This document shows positions 15,025 through 22,128 of a DNA stretch of 32,853 nt, piece after piece. Under the pieces are notes generated by a model. That model was not told where the DNA came from and ran no database searches. It saw only the letters and a program-made list of their open reading frames with translations. The first letter of the stretch is position 1; every line of letters begins with the position of its first letter. The translations under genes were made by a program, and so were the position numbers. This DNA comes from Syntrophaceae bacterium (GTDB lineage Bacteria; Desulfobacterota; Syntrophia; Syntrophales; Smithellaceae), in contig JAFGLS010000078.1 in assembly GCA_016927935.1 (NCBI GenBank), forward strand, positions 1 to 32,853, in the 5' to 3' direction.

Positions 15025-15992
15025 TTTTCTTTCCATCTCCTTGTATCATTACATGATATTTTTAATGCTCCTCGAAAATATTCGATTGTTTTAATCAAAC
15101 CTTCTTCTAAGTTAATTTTAGGACTCCAGTTAATTTTCTCCTTTGCCAGGGTTGTATCCGGTTTTCGCCGGGCAGGATCATCCGTCGGCAATGGAAGAAA
15201 TTCTATTCTGGAGTTGCTTTTCGTCAACCTGATAACAGTTTTAGCCAGTTCCAGTATAGTAAATTCTTCAGAATTGCCGATATTGACAGGGCCGTAAAAA
15301 TCATCGGCAGAATTCATCATTTTGATTAATCCTTCTATTATATCATCAACATAGCAAAAAGATCTGGTATGAGAGCCATCTCCATAAACAGTAATATTTT
15401 TATTTTGCAGGGCCTGAGTGATAAAATTACTGACAACGCGGCCATCATTCATGGCCATGCGTGGTCCGTATGTATTAAAAATGCGGACTATTTTTGTGTT
15501 AACCGCATTTTGACGCCGGTAGTCCATCATTAGACATTCCGCAGCTCTTTTCCCTTCATCATAACAACTGCGGATTCCTATCGGATTAACTTTACCCCAG
15601 TAGGACTCGCTTTGCGGATGCACCTCCGGATCACCGTACACTTCGGATGTTGAAGCCTGTAGAACTTTTGCCTTGGTTCTCTTGGCAATCCCTAAAACGT
15701 TTATGACCCCGATTACGTTTGTTTTGATGGTTTTAATAGGATTGTACTGGTAATGAACAGGCGAGGCCGGGCAGGCGAGGTTATATATTTCATCAACTTC
15801 CAGATATATACTGTTAATTATGTCGTGACGAATCAATTCAAAATGAGGCAGTTTCAGAAGATGAGCAATATTACTTTTATCTCCCGTGAAAAAATTGTCC
15901 AGACAAATGACGTCGTTTCCTTCAGATAACAACCGTTCGCAGAGATGTGAACCTAAAAATCCCGCACCACCTGTAACTAATATTCGTTTCAT
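15021..15992 (-). CDS. uxs: UDP-glucuronate decarboxylase (UDP-xylose synthase, 323 aa)
   Basis: Extended short-chain dehydrogenase/reductase that converts UDP-glucuronate to UDP-xylose. [14 protein letters not shown] (8-21) binds [12 protein letters not shown] (114-122) supplies the Ser-Glu pair, and YDEGK (144-148) is the YxxxK catalytic motif. [20 protein letters not shown] and [15 protein letters not shown] are the stretches that mark UXS within this superfamily. It is the first gene of a two-gene minus-strand operon and overlaps the dehydrogenase that makes its substrate. A sigma70-like promoter lies at 16028-16057. Length is that of soluble UXS, with no membrane anchor. Confidence 0.94.
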   Translation of the reverse strand: MKRILVTGGAGFLGSHLCERLLSEGNDVICLDNFFTGDKSNIAHLLKLPHFELIRHDIINSIYLEVDEIYNLACPASPVHYQYNPIKTIKTNVIGVINVLGIAKRTKAKVLQASTSEVYGDPEVHPQSESYWGKVNPIGIRSCYDEGKRAAECLMMDYRRQNAVNTKIVRIFNTYGPRMAMNDGRVVSNFITQALQNKNITVYGDGSHTRSFCYVDDIIEGLIKMMNSADDFYGPVNIGNSEEFTILELAKTVIRLTKSNSRIEFLPLPTDDPARRKPDTTLAKEKINWSPKINLEEGLIKTIEYFRGALKISCNDTRRWKEK

Positions 15993-16027
15993 AGTTTTTT
16001 TATTCTCAATGGCATTTCCATGGAGAT

Positions 16028-16057
16028 ATTAAACATTAAATAATCCAAGGATGTCAA
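16028..16057 (-). promoter_or_regulatory. Promoter of the UDP-xylose operon
   Basis: On the minus strand TTGACA (16057-16052), an 18-base spacer and TTTAAT (16033-16028) lie 36-65 bases upstream of the decarboxylase start. The spacer is one base longer than ideal. The AT-rich surroundings and lack of other candidates support it. Confidence 0.5.
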
Positions 16058-16113
16058 TAATAAAAATGAGTTTTACCGGATTATTTAAACAGCAAAAACT
16101 AAATATATAACTC

Positions 16114-16142
16114 TTGAACTGTTTTATTCACTGTGATAACTA
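16114..16142 (+). promoter_or_regulatory. Weak promoter candidate for the 16205 gene
   Basis: TTGAAC (16114-16119), a 17-base spacer and TAACTA (16137-16142) could serve the plus-strand genes that begin at 16205. The -10 match is poor, and the AT-rich region offers alternatives. Confidence 0.25.
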
Positions 16143-16204
16143 AATCAGATATTTCATCGTTTTAAAGACTATATAAAAAGTTAACTACTTAAGGGGAGAC
16201 TACT

Positions 16205-16528
16205 ATGGATGAGAATTCCATAATTAAAGAAAATGAAAAAGTTTATGATTTAACGGATGAAATACGGGATGAAAATAATGGGAAAAATCAGGAGGTAATT
16301 GTCGTTGACGGACGTGGTTATGAAGATGATTTTCAAATTAAAAAGGAAATTAATTCTTTGGTCGATGCGATTAATGCCAAAAGAACGGGAGACAATATTT
16401 CCGAAGAAATCATAAAAACGTTGGAAAAAATCACGGAAAATATTGCCCGCAAATTTGTTCCTGAAATAGCTGAAAGAGTTATAAAAGAAGAAATTGAAAA
16501 ATTGAAAAAAATCAGCGACGCTGAATAA
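16205..16528 (+). CDS. Hypothetical acidic, helical protein (107 aa)
   Basis: There is no domain I can name. AGGGGAG precedes ATG 16205 at a normal distance, and codon use looks coding. The N-terminal third is acidic and probably disordered (KVYDLTDEIRDENNGKN); the second half is predicted helical (EIIKTLEKITENIARKF, then AERVIKEEIEKLKKI). A short LTDE-type motif at one end and a VI-EEI-LK helix at the other resemble a class of poorly described deltaproteobacterial proteins, from memory. It lies 35 bases before the lipoprotein gene and is probably co-transcribed with it. Function unknown. Confidence 0.8.
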   Translation: MDENSIIKENEKVYDLTDEIRDENNGKNQEVIVVDGRGYEDDFQIKKEINSLVDAINAKRTGDNISEEIIKTLEKITENIARKFVPEIAERVIKEEIEKLKKISDAE

Positions 16529-16563
16529 AAAATACTATGTACTTTTTTACTAAGGGAAAAAAT

Positions 16564-17160
16564 ATGAAGATTTTTAAGATAAATATTTTATTGATTATCG
16601 TAATAACGATTATAAGCGGATGTTTCGGCAATTCACAAAATGTCGTGAAACAAAATGACAATGATAAAATTAACGTCGGAACTATTGCTATACTTCCAAT
16701 AGAAAATAAAGACGGCGATATTAAGGCTGCCCAATTATTTCGTTCCAAACTTTTTGAGGAAATTTATTTTAAGGGCTATTCCAAAATACCTCTGGAAGAG
16801 ATAGATAATAAGCTGGAATCTTTATATGCAGCTTCAGACAGAGGGAAAACAAAGGCTGTTTCTCCTGAAACCCTGAAAGATGCATTTGGTGCGGATGCCG
16901 GAATGTATTGCACGTTGACGGAAAATAAAAAATCTAAAGTTTTTTATGAATACGTAAAAATATCTGCGACTTGCGAATTGCGCAGCACCGATAACGGAGA
17001 AGCTCTCTGGAAAGCACAATCCGAATCTATAGAAAGAAATTTTGATTTTACCAATAAAAGATTGGAGAAGAAAGTAAGCGAAGGATTGGATAGCGTGATG
17101 GATGATGTCGTCAATGAAATTATTGAAACTTTGCCGGAAGGCCCGAATCTGCGCATCTAG
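16564..17160 (+). CDS. GNA1162-family (DUF799) lipoprotein (198 aa)
   Basis: ATG 16564 follows AGGGAAA and gives a signal peptide ending in the lipobox IISGC, so Cys20 should be lipidated and the protein tethered to a membrane. The mature part starts with a disordered stretch, then GTIAILPIENKDGDIKAAQLF, RSKLFEEIYFKGYSKIPLEEID and DAFGADAGMYCTLTE. This is the pattern of the GNA1162/DUF799 family, whose fold resembles TolB N-terminal and CsgG-like domains. The frame extends to 16537, but those residues would precede the signal peptide. Precise function unknown. Confidence 0.8.
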   Translation: MKIFKINILLIIVITIISGCFGNSQNVVKQNDNDKINVGTIAILPIENKDGDIKAAQLFRSKLFEEIYFKGYSKIPLEEIDNKLESLYAASDRGKTKAVSPETLKDAFGADAGMYCTLTENKKSKVFYEYVKISATCELRSTDNGEALWKAQSESIERNFDFTNKRLEKKVSEGLDSVMDDVVNEIIETLPEGPNLRI

Positions 17161-17185
17161 AATCATTTTTTAAAAAAAACATAGT

Positions 17186-17737
17186 ATGAATATTCCTAAT
17201 TTTATATCTTTGCTGAGAATTATTCTTGTTCCTGTAATAGTAATATTTTTAATTCAGAATCAATATGCCCGGGCGCTCATTGTTTTTGCCATTGCCGGAC
17301 TTACCGATGCTCTGGACGGTGCACTGGCAAGAATGCTCAATAAACAAACTGAGTTAGGTGCTTTTCTTGACCCGTTGGCGGATAAAATACTTTTGTCCAC
17401 AAGTTTCATATCTTTGTCAATTTTTGGCCTAATCCCCGGTTGGCTGACAGTAATTGTTATCAGCAGAGACTTAATAATTCTAATAGGCATAATGACTTTA
17501 TCAATGATGTCTGTACCGTATGAAATCAAACCGGTTTTTGTCAGCAAAATTACAACAGCGCTGCAAATAAGCACTGTTCTTTTAGCCCTTCTTTTAAAAA
17601 CCTTTAATTTTGATGTGGTAAAATGCTATGAAATGGTCAGGATTCTTTCCTGGCTGACAGCATCTTTCACCATTCTTTCCGGACTGGTCTATATATTTAA
17701 AGGTGTAAATTTTCTTAACCAAACATCTGATAAATAG
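17186..17737 (+). CDS. pgsA: CDP-diacylglycerol-glycerol-3-phosphate 3-phosphatidyltransferase (183 aa)
   Basis: Integral membrane enzyme of phosphatidylglycerol synthesis that joins CDP-diacylglycerol and glycerol-3-phosphate. The CDP-alcohol phosphotransferase motif DALDGALAR...G...D...D starts at Asp41 and ends with LGAFLDPLADK. Several hydrophobic segments (IILVPVIVIFLI, LIVFAIAGL, WLTVIVISRDLIILIGI and others) span the membrane. It starts MNIPNFISLLRIILVP, the usual PgsA N-terminus. No strong ribosome site precedes ATG 17186. Other CDP-alcohol transferases share the motif, but the N-terminal match favours PgsA. Confidence 0.92.
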   Translation: MNIPNFISLLRIILVPVIVIFLIQNQYARALIVFAIAGLTDALDGALARMLNKQTELGAFLDPLADKILLSTSFISLSIFGLIPGWLTVIVISRDLIILIGIMTLSMMSVPYEIKPVFVSKITTALQISTVLLALLLKTFNFDVVKCYEMVRILSWLTASFTILSGLVYIFKGVNFLNQTSDK

Positions 17738-17759
17738 GCTAATAAACAAGATATTTAGC

Positions 17760-17788
17760 TTGACATGTCGGTAATTTACTGTTATTTA
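17760..17788 (+). promoter_or_regulatory. Promoter for tRNA-Val
   Basis: TTGACA (17760-17765), a 17-base spacer and TATTTA (17783-17788) lie about 30 bases before the tRNA. The -35 is perfect and the -10 weak. Confidence 0.45.
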
Positions 17789-17818
17789 CCCAACGCCAAA
17801 AATGTCAGATTATTTTAT

Positions 17819-17893
17819 AGGCAAGTAGCTCAGGGGGAGAGCGCCATCCTGACGCGGTGGATGTCCAGGGTTCAAATCCCTGCTTGCCTACCA
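17819..17893 (+). tRNA. tRNA-Val (anticodon GAC)
   Basis: All arms pair. Acceptor AGGCAAG (17819-17825) pairs with CTTGCCT (17883-17889), D stem GCTC/GAGC, anticodon stem CCATC/GGTGG, and T stem CAGGG/CCCTG around TTCAAAT. The seven-base anticodon loop CTGACGC places GAC at 17851-17853, reading GUC/GUU valine codons. The discriminator base is A and CCA is encoded (17891-17893). Confidence 0.97.
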
Positions 17894-17935
17894 TTTTTAA
17901 ATGTAAAGAAGAATGTCTTCGGTTATATTTACTTT

Positions 17936-17965
17936 AAGGGCATCAGCGAGACGTGATGCCCTTTT
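17936..17965 (+). terminator. Intrinsic terminator after tRNA-Val
   Basis: AAGGGCATCA (17936-17945) pairs with TGATGCCCTT (17954-17963) around an 8-base loop; a run of four T (17962-17965) closes it. It lies 42 bases after the tRNA and 32 before thrS, so it separates the two or attenuates thrS transcription. Confidence 0.75.
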
Positions 17966-17997
17966 AAAATTAATTTTGTGCCGTTGAATTGTAAGTT

Positions 17998-19911
17998 ATG
18001 GATATAAAAATTATTTTTCCCGATAATAAAGAAATTTCATTCCAGGCAGGAATTTCTGCGGCTGAAGCTGTAAAAAAGTGGAAAAAAGAAAAATTGTCTT
18101 CACTGGCAGCAGTAAAAATTAACAATAAATCTGTTGATTTGAGCTATCGGATAAAAGAAAACACAAAGCTCGATTTAATAGATATATCCTCCAGCGAAGG
18201 CCTATCCATATTGCGCCACAGTATATCTCACGTAATGGCTCAGGCCGTTCAGGATGCTTTTCCGGGAGCTAAAGTAAGCATTGGTCCTTCTATTGAAGAT
18301 GGGTTTTATTACGATTTTGAATATGAAGAACCTTTTACCGTAAACGATTTTGAAAAAATCGAAAAGAGGATGAAAGAAATTATAGCATCTGATGAACCTT
18401 TCATAAGAAAAGAACTCTCCCGTGATGATGCGTTAAAATTTTTTAATGAAAGAGTAGAAAATTATAAGGTAGAGTTGATTAATGATTTGCCCGAAGAGGT
18501 TAAAGAAATCAGTATTTATAAACAAGGCGGCTACATTGATTTGTGTCGCGGACCTCATATACCTTCAACGGGCATGATTAAGGCTTTTAAACTTTTAAGC
18601 GTAGCCGGTGCATACTGGCGCGGCAATGAAAAAAACAAAATGTTACAGAGAATTTACGGTACAGGTTTTGCTGAGGAAAAAGAGCTTAAAGAATATTTGA
18701 ATTTGCTGGAGGAAGCCAAAAAAAGGGATCATCGGCGTCTGGGCAGGGAACTGGACCTGTTTCAGGTCAATGAAGAAGCGGGACCGGGCTTGGTTATCTT
18801 CCATCCCAAGGGAATGATGCTGCGCTACCTGATTGAGGATTGGGAGAGGAAAGAGCATTTGAAGCGCGGTTACGATATGGTCATGGGGCCACAGATTTTA
18901 AAAGTTGACCTCTGGAAAAAATCCGGCCATTTTGATCATTATCGCGAAAACATGTATTTTACGGAAGTGGATGAACAGGTTTATGGAATCAAGCCGATGA
19001 ACTGCCTTTCGCATATGTTGATTTATAAATCAAAGATCAGGAGCTACCGCGATTTGCCCCTGCGCTATTTTGAACTGGGCACCGTTCACCGCCATGAAAA
19101 AACAGGCGTCCTGCATGGCTTGATGCGTGTAAGGCAATTTACCCAGGATGACGCGCACATTCTTTGCACTCCCGAACAGTTGAATTCAGAAATTATTGCC
19201 ATCGCTGATTTTGTCAAATACGCCATGGGAATTTTTGGATTTGAATACGAAGTCGAATTAAGCACCAGACCGGAAAACTCCATCGGGTTGGACGATGACT
19301 GGAATCTGGCAACCACAGCGCTGGAAAACGCTCTTAAGGATAATAAGATAATTTATGAAGTAAATGAAGGGGAAGGGGCTTTTTACGGGCCTAAAATTGA
19401 TTTTAAATTAAAAGACGCATTGAAAAGAAAATGGCAATGCGCCACCATCCAGTGCGATTTTACATTACCGGAAAGATTTGATTTAAATTACATAGGCGCA
19501 GACGGGGAGAAACACCGGCCTGTCATGCTGCACAGAGTCATTCTGGGAGCCATTGAACGCTTCATCGGCGTGCTCATAGAACATTACGCGGGCGCATTTC
19601 CCGTCTGGCTTTCACCAACACAGTGCGTTTTGTTAACGGTTACGGACAAGCATATACCTTACGCTCAAAAGGTTCATAATAAGTTAATTGAGGCAGGTAT
19701 TCGCAGTGAAAAATATTTGGAAAATGAAAAATTAGGATATAAGATTCGTCAGGCACAAATGCAAAAAATTCCTTACATGCTGGTTGTTGGAGACAAAGAA
19801 ACGGCGTCTGAATCTGTTTCTCCGCGCACCCGGAGCGGAGAAAACCTGGGGGCTTTGCCGGTTGATGAATTTATTGCTTTATTGCAGGAAGTATGTTCAA
19901 AAAAACAATAA
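17998..19911 (+). CDS. thrS: Threonyl-tRNA synthetase (637 aa)
   Basis: Class II synthetase charging tRNA-Thr. An N-terminal TGS domain (1-62) is followed by the editing domain with HSISH (His74, His78), which clears mischarged serine. The catalytic core carries the zinc ligands Cys336 (KPMNCLSH), His387 (QDDAHIL) and His512 (VMLHRVILG), matching Cys334/His385/His511 in E. coli. The C-terminal anticodon-binding domain starts near [11 protein letters not shown]. Length is normal. The ribosome site before ATG 17998 is weak. It heads the thrS-infC-rpmI-rplT-pheST-ihfA order that is widespread in Proteobacteria. Confidence 0.98.
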   Translation: MDIKIIFPDNKEISFQAGISAAEAVKKWKKEKLSSLAAVKINNKSVDLSYRIKENTKLDLIDISSSEGLSILRHSISHVMAQAVQDAFPGAKVSIGPSIEDGFYYDFEYEEPFTVNDFEKIEKRMKEIIASDEPFIRKELSRDDALKFFNERVENYKVELINDLPEEVKEISIYKQGGYIDLCRGPHIPSTGMIKAFKLLSVAGAYWRGNEKNKMLQRIYGTGFAEEKELKEYLNLLEEAKKRDHRRLGRELDLFQVNEEAGPGLVIFHPKGMMLRYLIEDWERKEHLKRGYDMVMGPQILKVDLWKKSGHFDHYRENMYFTEVDEQVYGIKPMNCLSHMLIYKSKIRSYRDLPLRYFELGTVHRHEKTGVLHGLMRVRQFTQDDAHILCTPEQLNSEIIAIADFVKYAMGIFGFEYEVELSTRPENSIGLDDDWNLATTALENALKDNKIIYEVNEGEGAFYGPKIDFKLKDALKRKWQCATIQCDFTLPERFDLNYIGADGEKHRPVMLHRVILGAIERFIGVLIEHYAGAFPVWLSPTQCVLLTVTDKHIPYAQKVHNKLIEAGIRSEKYLENEKLGYKIRQAQMQKIPYMLVVGDKETASESVSPRTRSGENLGALPVDEFIALLQEVCSKKQ

Positions 19912-19967
19912 ATCACGGGTATTAAACCCTTTGAGTCTCACAATAAATTATTTTCAGGAGGTGACAT

Positions 19968-20477
19968 ATAGTAAAAGATTTAAAAATTAATAGAGAGATA
20001 AAATCCGCGACCGTTCGCGTAATAAGCGAAGAAGGGAAACAGCTGGGCATCTTATCATTGGAGGAAGCTCTGATAAAGGCGGAGGAAATGGGTTTGGATT
20101 TGGTGGAAGTATCATCATCTCCCGATACGCATGTATGTAAGATAATGGATTACGGCAAGTATCGTTACAGGCAGAGCAAAAAACTGCATGATGCCAAAAA
20201 AAGTCAAACAATCATACAAATTAAAGAAATTAAATTAAAGCCAAAAACTGAAGAACATGATGTACAGGTTAAAATGAAACATATCAAAAAGTTTTTGAGC
20301 AATCATGACAAGGTAAAAGTATCGATGATTTTCAGAGGAAGAGAAATAGCTTTTACCGATATAGGCAGAAAACTGATGGAAAAAATAAGAAACGAACTGG
20401 CCCATGATTGTATTGTAGATCAGGAGCCCCGGTTGGAAGGACGAAACATGGTGATGATTTTTTCACCAAAAAAATAA
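19968..20477 (+). CDS. infC: Translation initiation factor IF-3 with probable AUA start (169 aa)
   Basis: IF3 binds the 30S subunit, blocks premature 50S joining and proofreads the start codon. The first in-frame ATG (20058) would remove the conserved N-terminal domain, which is encoded upstream as VKDLKINREIKSATVRVISE. In-frame TGA at 19962 limits the upstream extent. AGGAGGTGA (19956-19964), a perfect anti-16S match, is followed at normal distance by ATA at 19968, the only start-like triplet; GTA follows. A non-standard start fits the family, since E. coli infC uses AUU and IF3 represses its own translation by discriminating against it. N- and C-terminal domains are complete (GLDLVEVSSSPD; DHDKVKVS-like region; RNMVMIFSPK tail pattern). 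It follows thrS by 56 bases. Confidence 0.93.
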   Translation: MVKDLKINREIKSATVRVISEEGKQLGILSLEEALIKAEEMGLDLVEVSSSPDTHVCKIMDYGKYRYRQSKKLHDAKKSQTIIQIKEIKLKPKTEEHDVQVKMKHIKKFLSNHDKVKVSMIFRGREIAFTDIGRKLMEKIRNELAHDCIVDQEPRLEGRNMVMIFSPKK

Positions 20478-20495
20478 TAACGGAAAGGTAAACAA

Positions 20496-20693
20496 ATGCC
20501 AAAATTAAAAACTCACAGGGGGGCGGCAAAACGCTTTTCCTTTACGGCAAAAAGGAAGGTAAAGCGCAGCAAGGCTTTTGCCAGCCATATCCTTACAAAA
20601 AAAACGACAAAGAGAAAAAGGACTTTGAGAAAATCAACTCTGGTTGATTCGGCAAACTACAAAGAAATCAAAAGACTTATTCCTTATCTATAA
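20496..20693 (+). CDS. rpmI: 50S ribosomal protein L35 (65 aa)
   Basis: Small basic protein of the large subunit. [19 protein letters not shown] is the diagnostic N-terminus of bL35, and the rest is Lys/Arg rich ([13 protein letters not shown]). The protein has its normal length. GGAAAGG lies before ATG 20496, 18 bases after infC. The rpmI-rplT pair is usually co-translated. Confidence 0.97.
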   Translation: MPKLKTHRGAAKRFSFTAKRKVKRSKAFASHILTKKTTKRKRTLRKSTLVDSANYKEIKRLIPYL

Positions 20694-20740
20694 TGAGCCG
20701 GAATAAACAAGAATAGTTGTAAATCAGGAGAAATAAAAAA

Positions 20741-21091
20741 ATGTCCAGGGTAAAAAGGAGCATTACTGCTCACAAAAGAAGAAGGAAAGTATTAAAAATG
20801 GCCAAGGGCTTCTTTGGCGCCCGCAGCCGTTTGTTGAGAACAGCGACTGAAGCGGTAAACAAGGCAATGAAATACGCTTACCGTGATCGCCGTTCCCGAA
20901 AAAGAGAATTTCGCCAACTATGGATCGCCCGTATTAATGCCGCGGCCAGTATGAATGAAATATCTTACAGCCGCTTGATAGACGGGATGAAAAAATCGGG
21001 TATCGAGTTGGACCGTAAAATGCTGGCGGAACTGGCTGTCAATGACCCTCAGGGATTTGCCCAGGTCGTGGCAATTGCTAAAGGCAAGTAA
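20741..21091 (+). CDS. rplT: 50S ribosomal protein L20 (116 aa)
   Basis: Assembly protein binding 23S rRNA and, in several bacteria, its own mRNA leader. It begins [20 protein letters not shown] and contains [36 protein letters not shown] and ARINAAA, all standard for bL20. AGGAG precedes ATG 20741 at ten bases. No clear rRNA-mimic leader is seen between rpmI and rplT. Confidence 0.98.
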   Translation: MSRVKRSITAHKRRRKVLKMAKGFFGARSRLLRTATEAVNKAMKYAYRDRRSRKREFRQLWIARINAAASMNEISYSRLIDGMKKSGIELDRKMLAELAVNDPQGFAQVVAIAKGK

Positions 21092-21096
21092 TCGGC

Positions 21097-22113
21097 ATGA
21101 TCAGCGAGCTTCAACAACTGGAAAAAGATGCTCTTGCCGAATTAGATACGGCGAAAACCGAAGATCAGTTTTTGAGTATAAAGACAAAATATCTCGGCAG
21201 AAAAGGGCTTCTCACCGGTATTTTGAGAAATATTGCAAAGGTTTCCGATGATGAGAAGCCATTGATTGGAAAGCTCTGCAATGAAATAAAAAACTCGCTG
21301 AGCGTTAAGATTGATGAAGCAATCCAACAACAGGCCAGGCAAAAAAAAGAAGAAATTATATTAAAGGAAAAGATAGATGTCACTTTACCGGGAAGTTCGG
21401 TAAAGTGCGGACGGATTCATCCTATAAATCAAATATGCAGAGAAATCTGTTCTGTTTTTTCTTCTTTCGGTTTTTCCGTTGTGGAAGGACCGGAGATAGA
21501 ACTTGATTATTATAACTTCGAAGCCCTCAATATTCCCAAAGATCATCCTGCCCGGGATATGCAGGATACTTTTTATATTGAAGAAAATATTGTTCTACGC
21601 ACTCATACCTCGCCGGTACAGGTGAGAGTAATGGAAAAATTCCGGCCGCCATTGAGAATTCTATCTCCGGGAAAAGTTTATCGTCGTGACTCCGACGTGT
21701 CGCACACTCCGATGTTTCATCAAATAGAGGGACTTTTGGTGGATAAGAATGTTACTTTTGGCGACCTGAAAGGGATTCTCACATCTTTTCTTAAAAAGAT
21801 TTTTGGAGAAGTTACTGTATTGCGTTTTCGTCCCAGTTTTTTCCCGTTTACGGAACCATCCGCTGAAGTAGATATCCGATGTGTAATGTGCGGAGGAAGC
21901 GGCTGCCGGGTCTGCGGTCAGAGCGGCTGGCTGGAAATACTCGGTTCCGGCATGGTCGATCCTGCCGTTTTCCGGAATGTAAATTATGATTCGGAAGAAT
22001 ATTCCGGCTTCGCTTTCGGCCTTGGTTTGGAACGTATGGCCATGCTGAAATACGGCATTTCCGACATCCGTTTATTTTTTGAAAATGACATTAGATTTCT
22101 TAAACAATTTTAG
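21097..22113 (+). CDS. pheS: Phenylalanyl-tRNA synthetase alpha subunit (338 aa)
   Basis: Catalytic subunit of the alpha2-beta2 class II enzyme. An N-terminal coiled coil (1-90) binds tRNA. Motif 2 is YRRDSDVSHTPMFHQIEG from Tyr195, and motif 3 is GFAFGLGLERMAML from Gly304. A Cys cluster at 262, 265, 270 and 273 (CVMCGGSGCRVC) is a zinc-knuckle-like insert seen in many bacterial PheS. ATG 21097 is five bases after the rplT stop; the ribosome site overlaps the end of rplT and is weak. It is coupled with pheT downstream (15-base gap). Confidence 0.98.
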   Translation: MISELQQLEKDALAELDTAKTEDQFLSIKTKYLGRKGLLTGILRNIAKVSDDEKPLIGKLCNEIKNSLSVKIDEAIQQQARQKKEEIILKEKIDVTLPGSSVKCGRIHPINQICREICSVFSSFGFSVVEGPEIELDYYNFEALNIPKDHPARDMQDTFYIEENIVLRTHTSPVQVRVMEKFRPPLRILSPGKVYRRDSDVSHTPMFHQIEGLLVDKNVTFGDLKGILTSFLKKIFGEVTVLRFRPSFFPFTEPSAEVDIRCVMCGGSGCRVCGQSGWLEILGSGMVDPAVFRNVNYDSEEYSGFAFGLGLERMAMLKYGISDIRLFFENDIRFLKQF

Positions 22114-22128
22114 GAGAACCATCTCTTT

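Noticed and set aside
17765-17956. 63-codon plus-strand frame
   Set aside because: It overlaps tRNA-Val and its terminator, so it is not a gene.
17894-17997. T-box leader before thrS
   Set aside because: No T-box consensus (TGGNACC-type) or specifier stem; the hairpin is a simple terminator.
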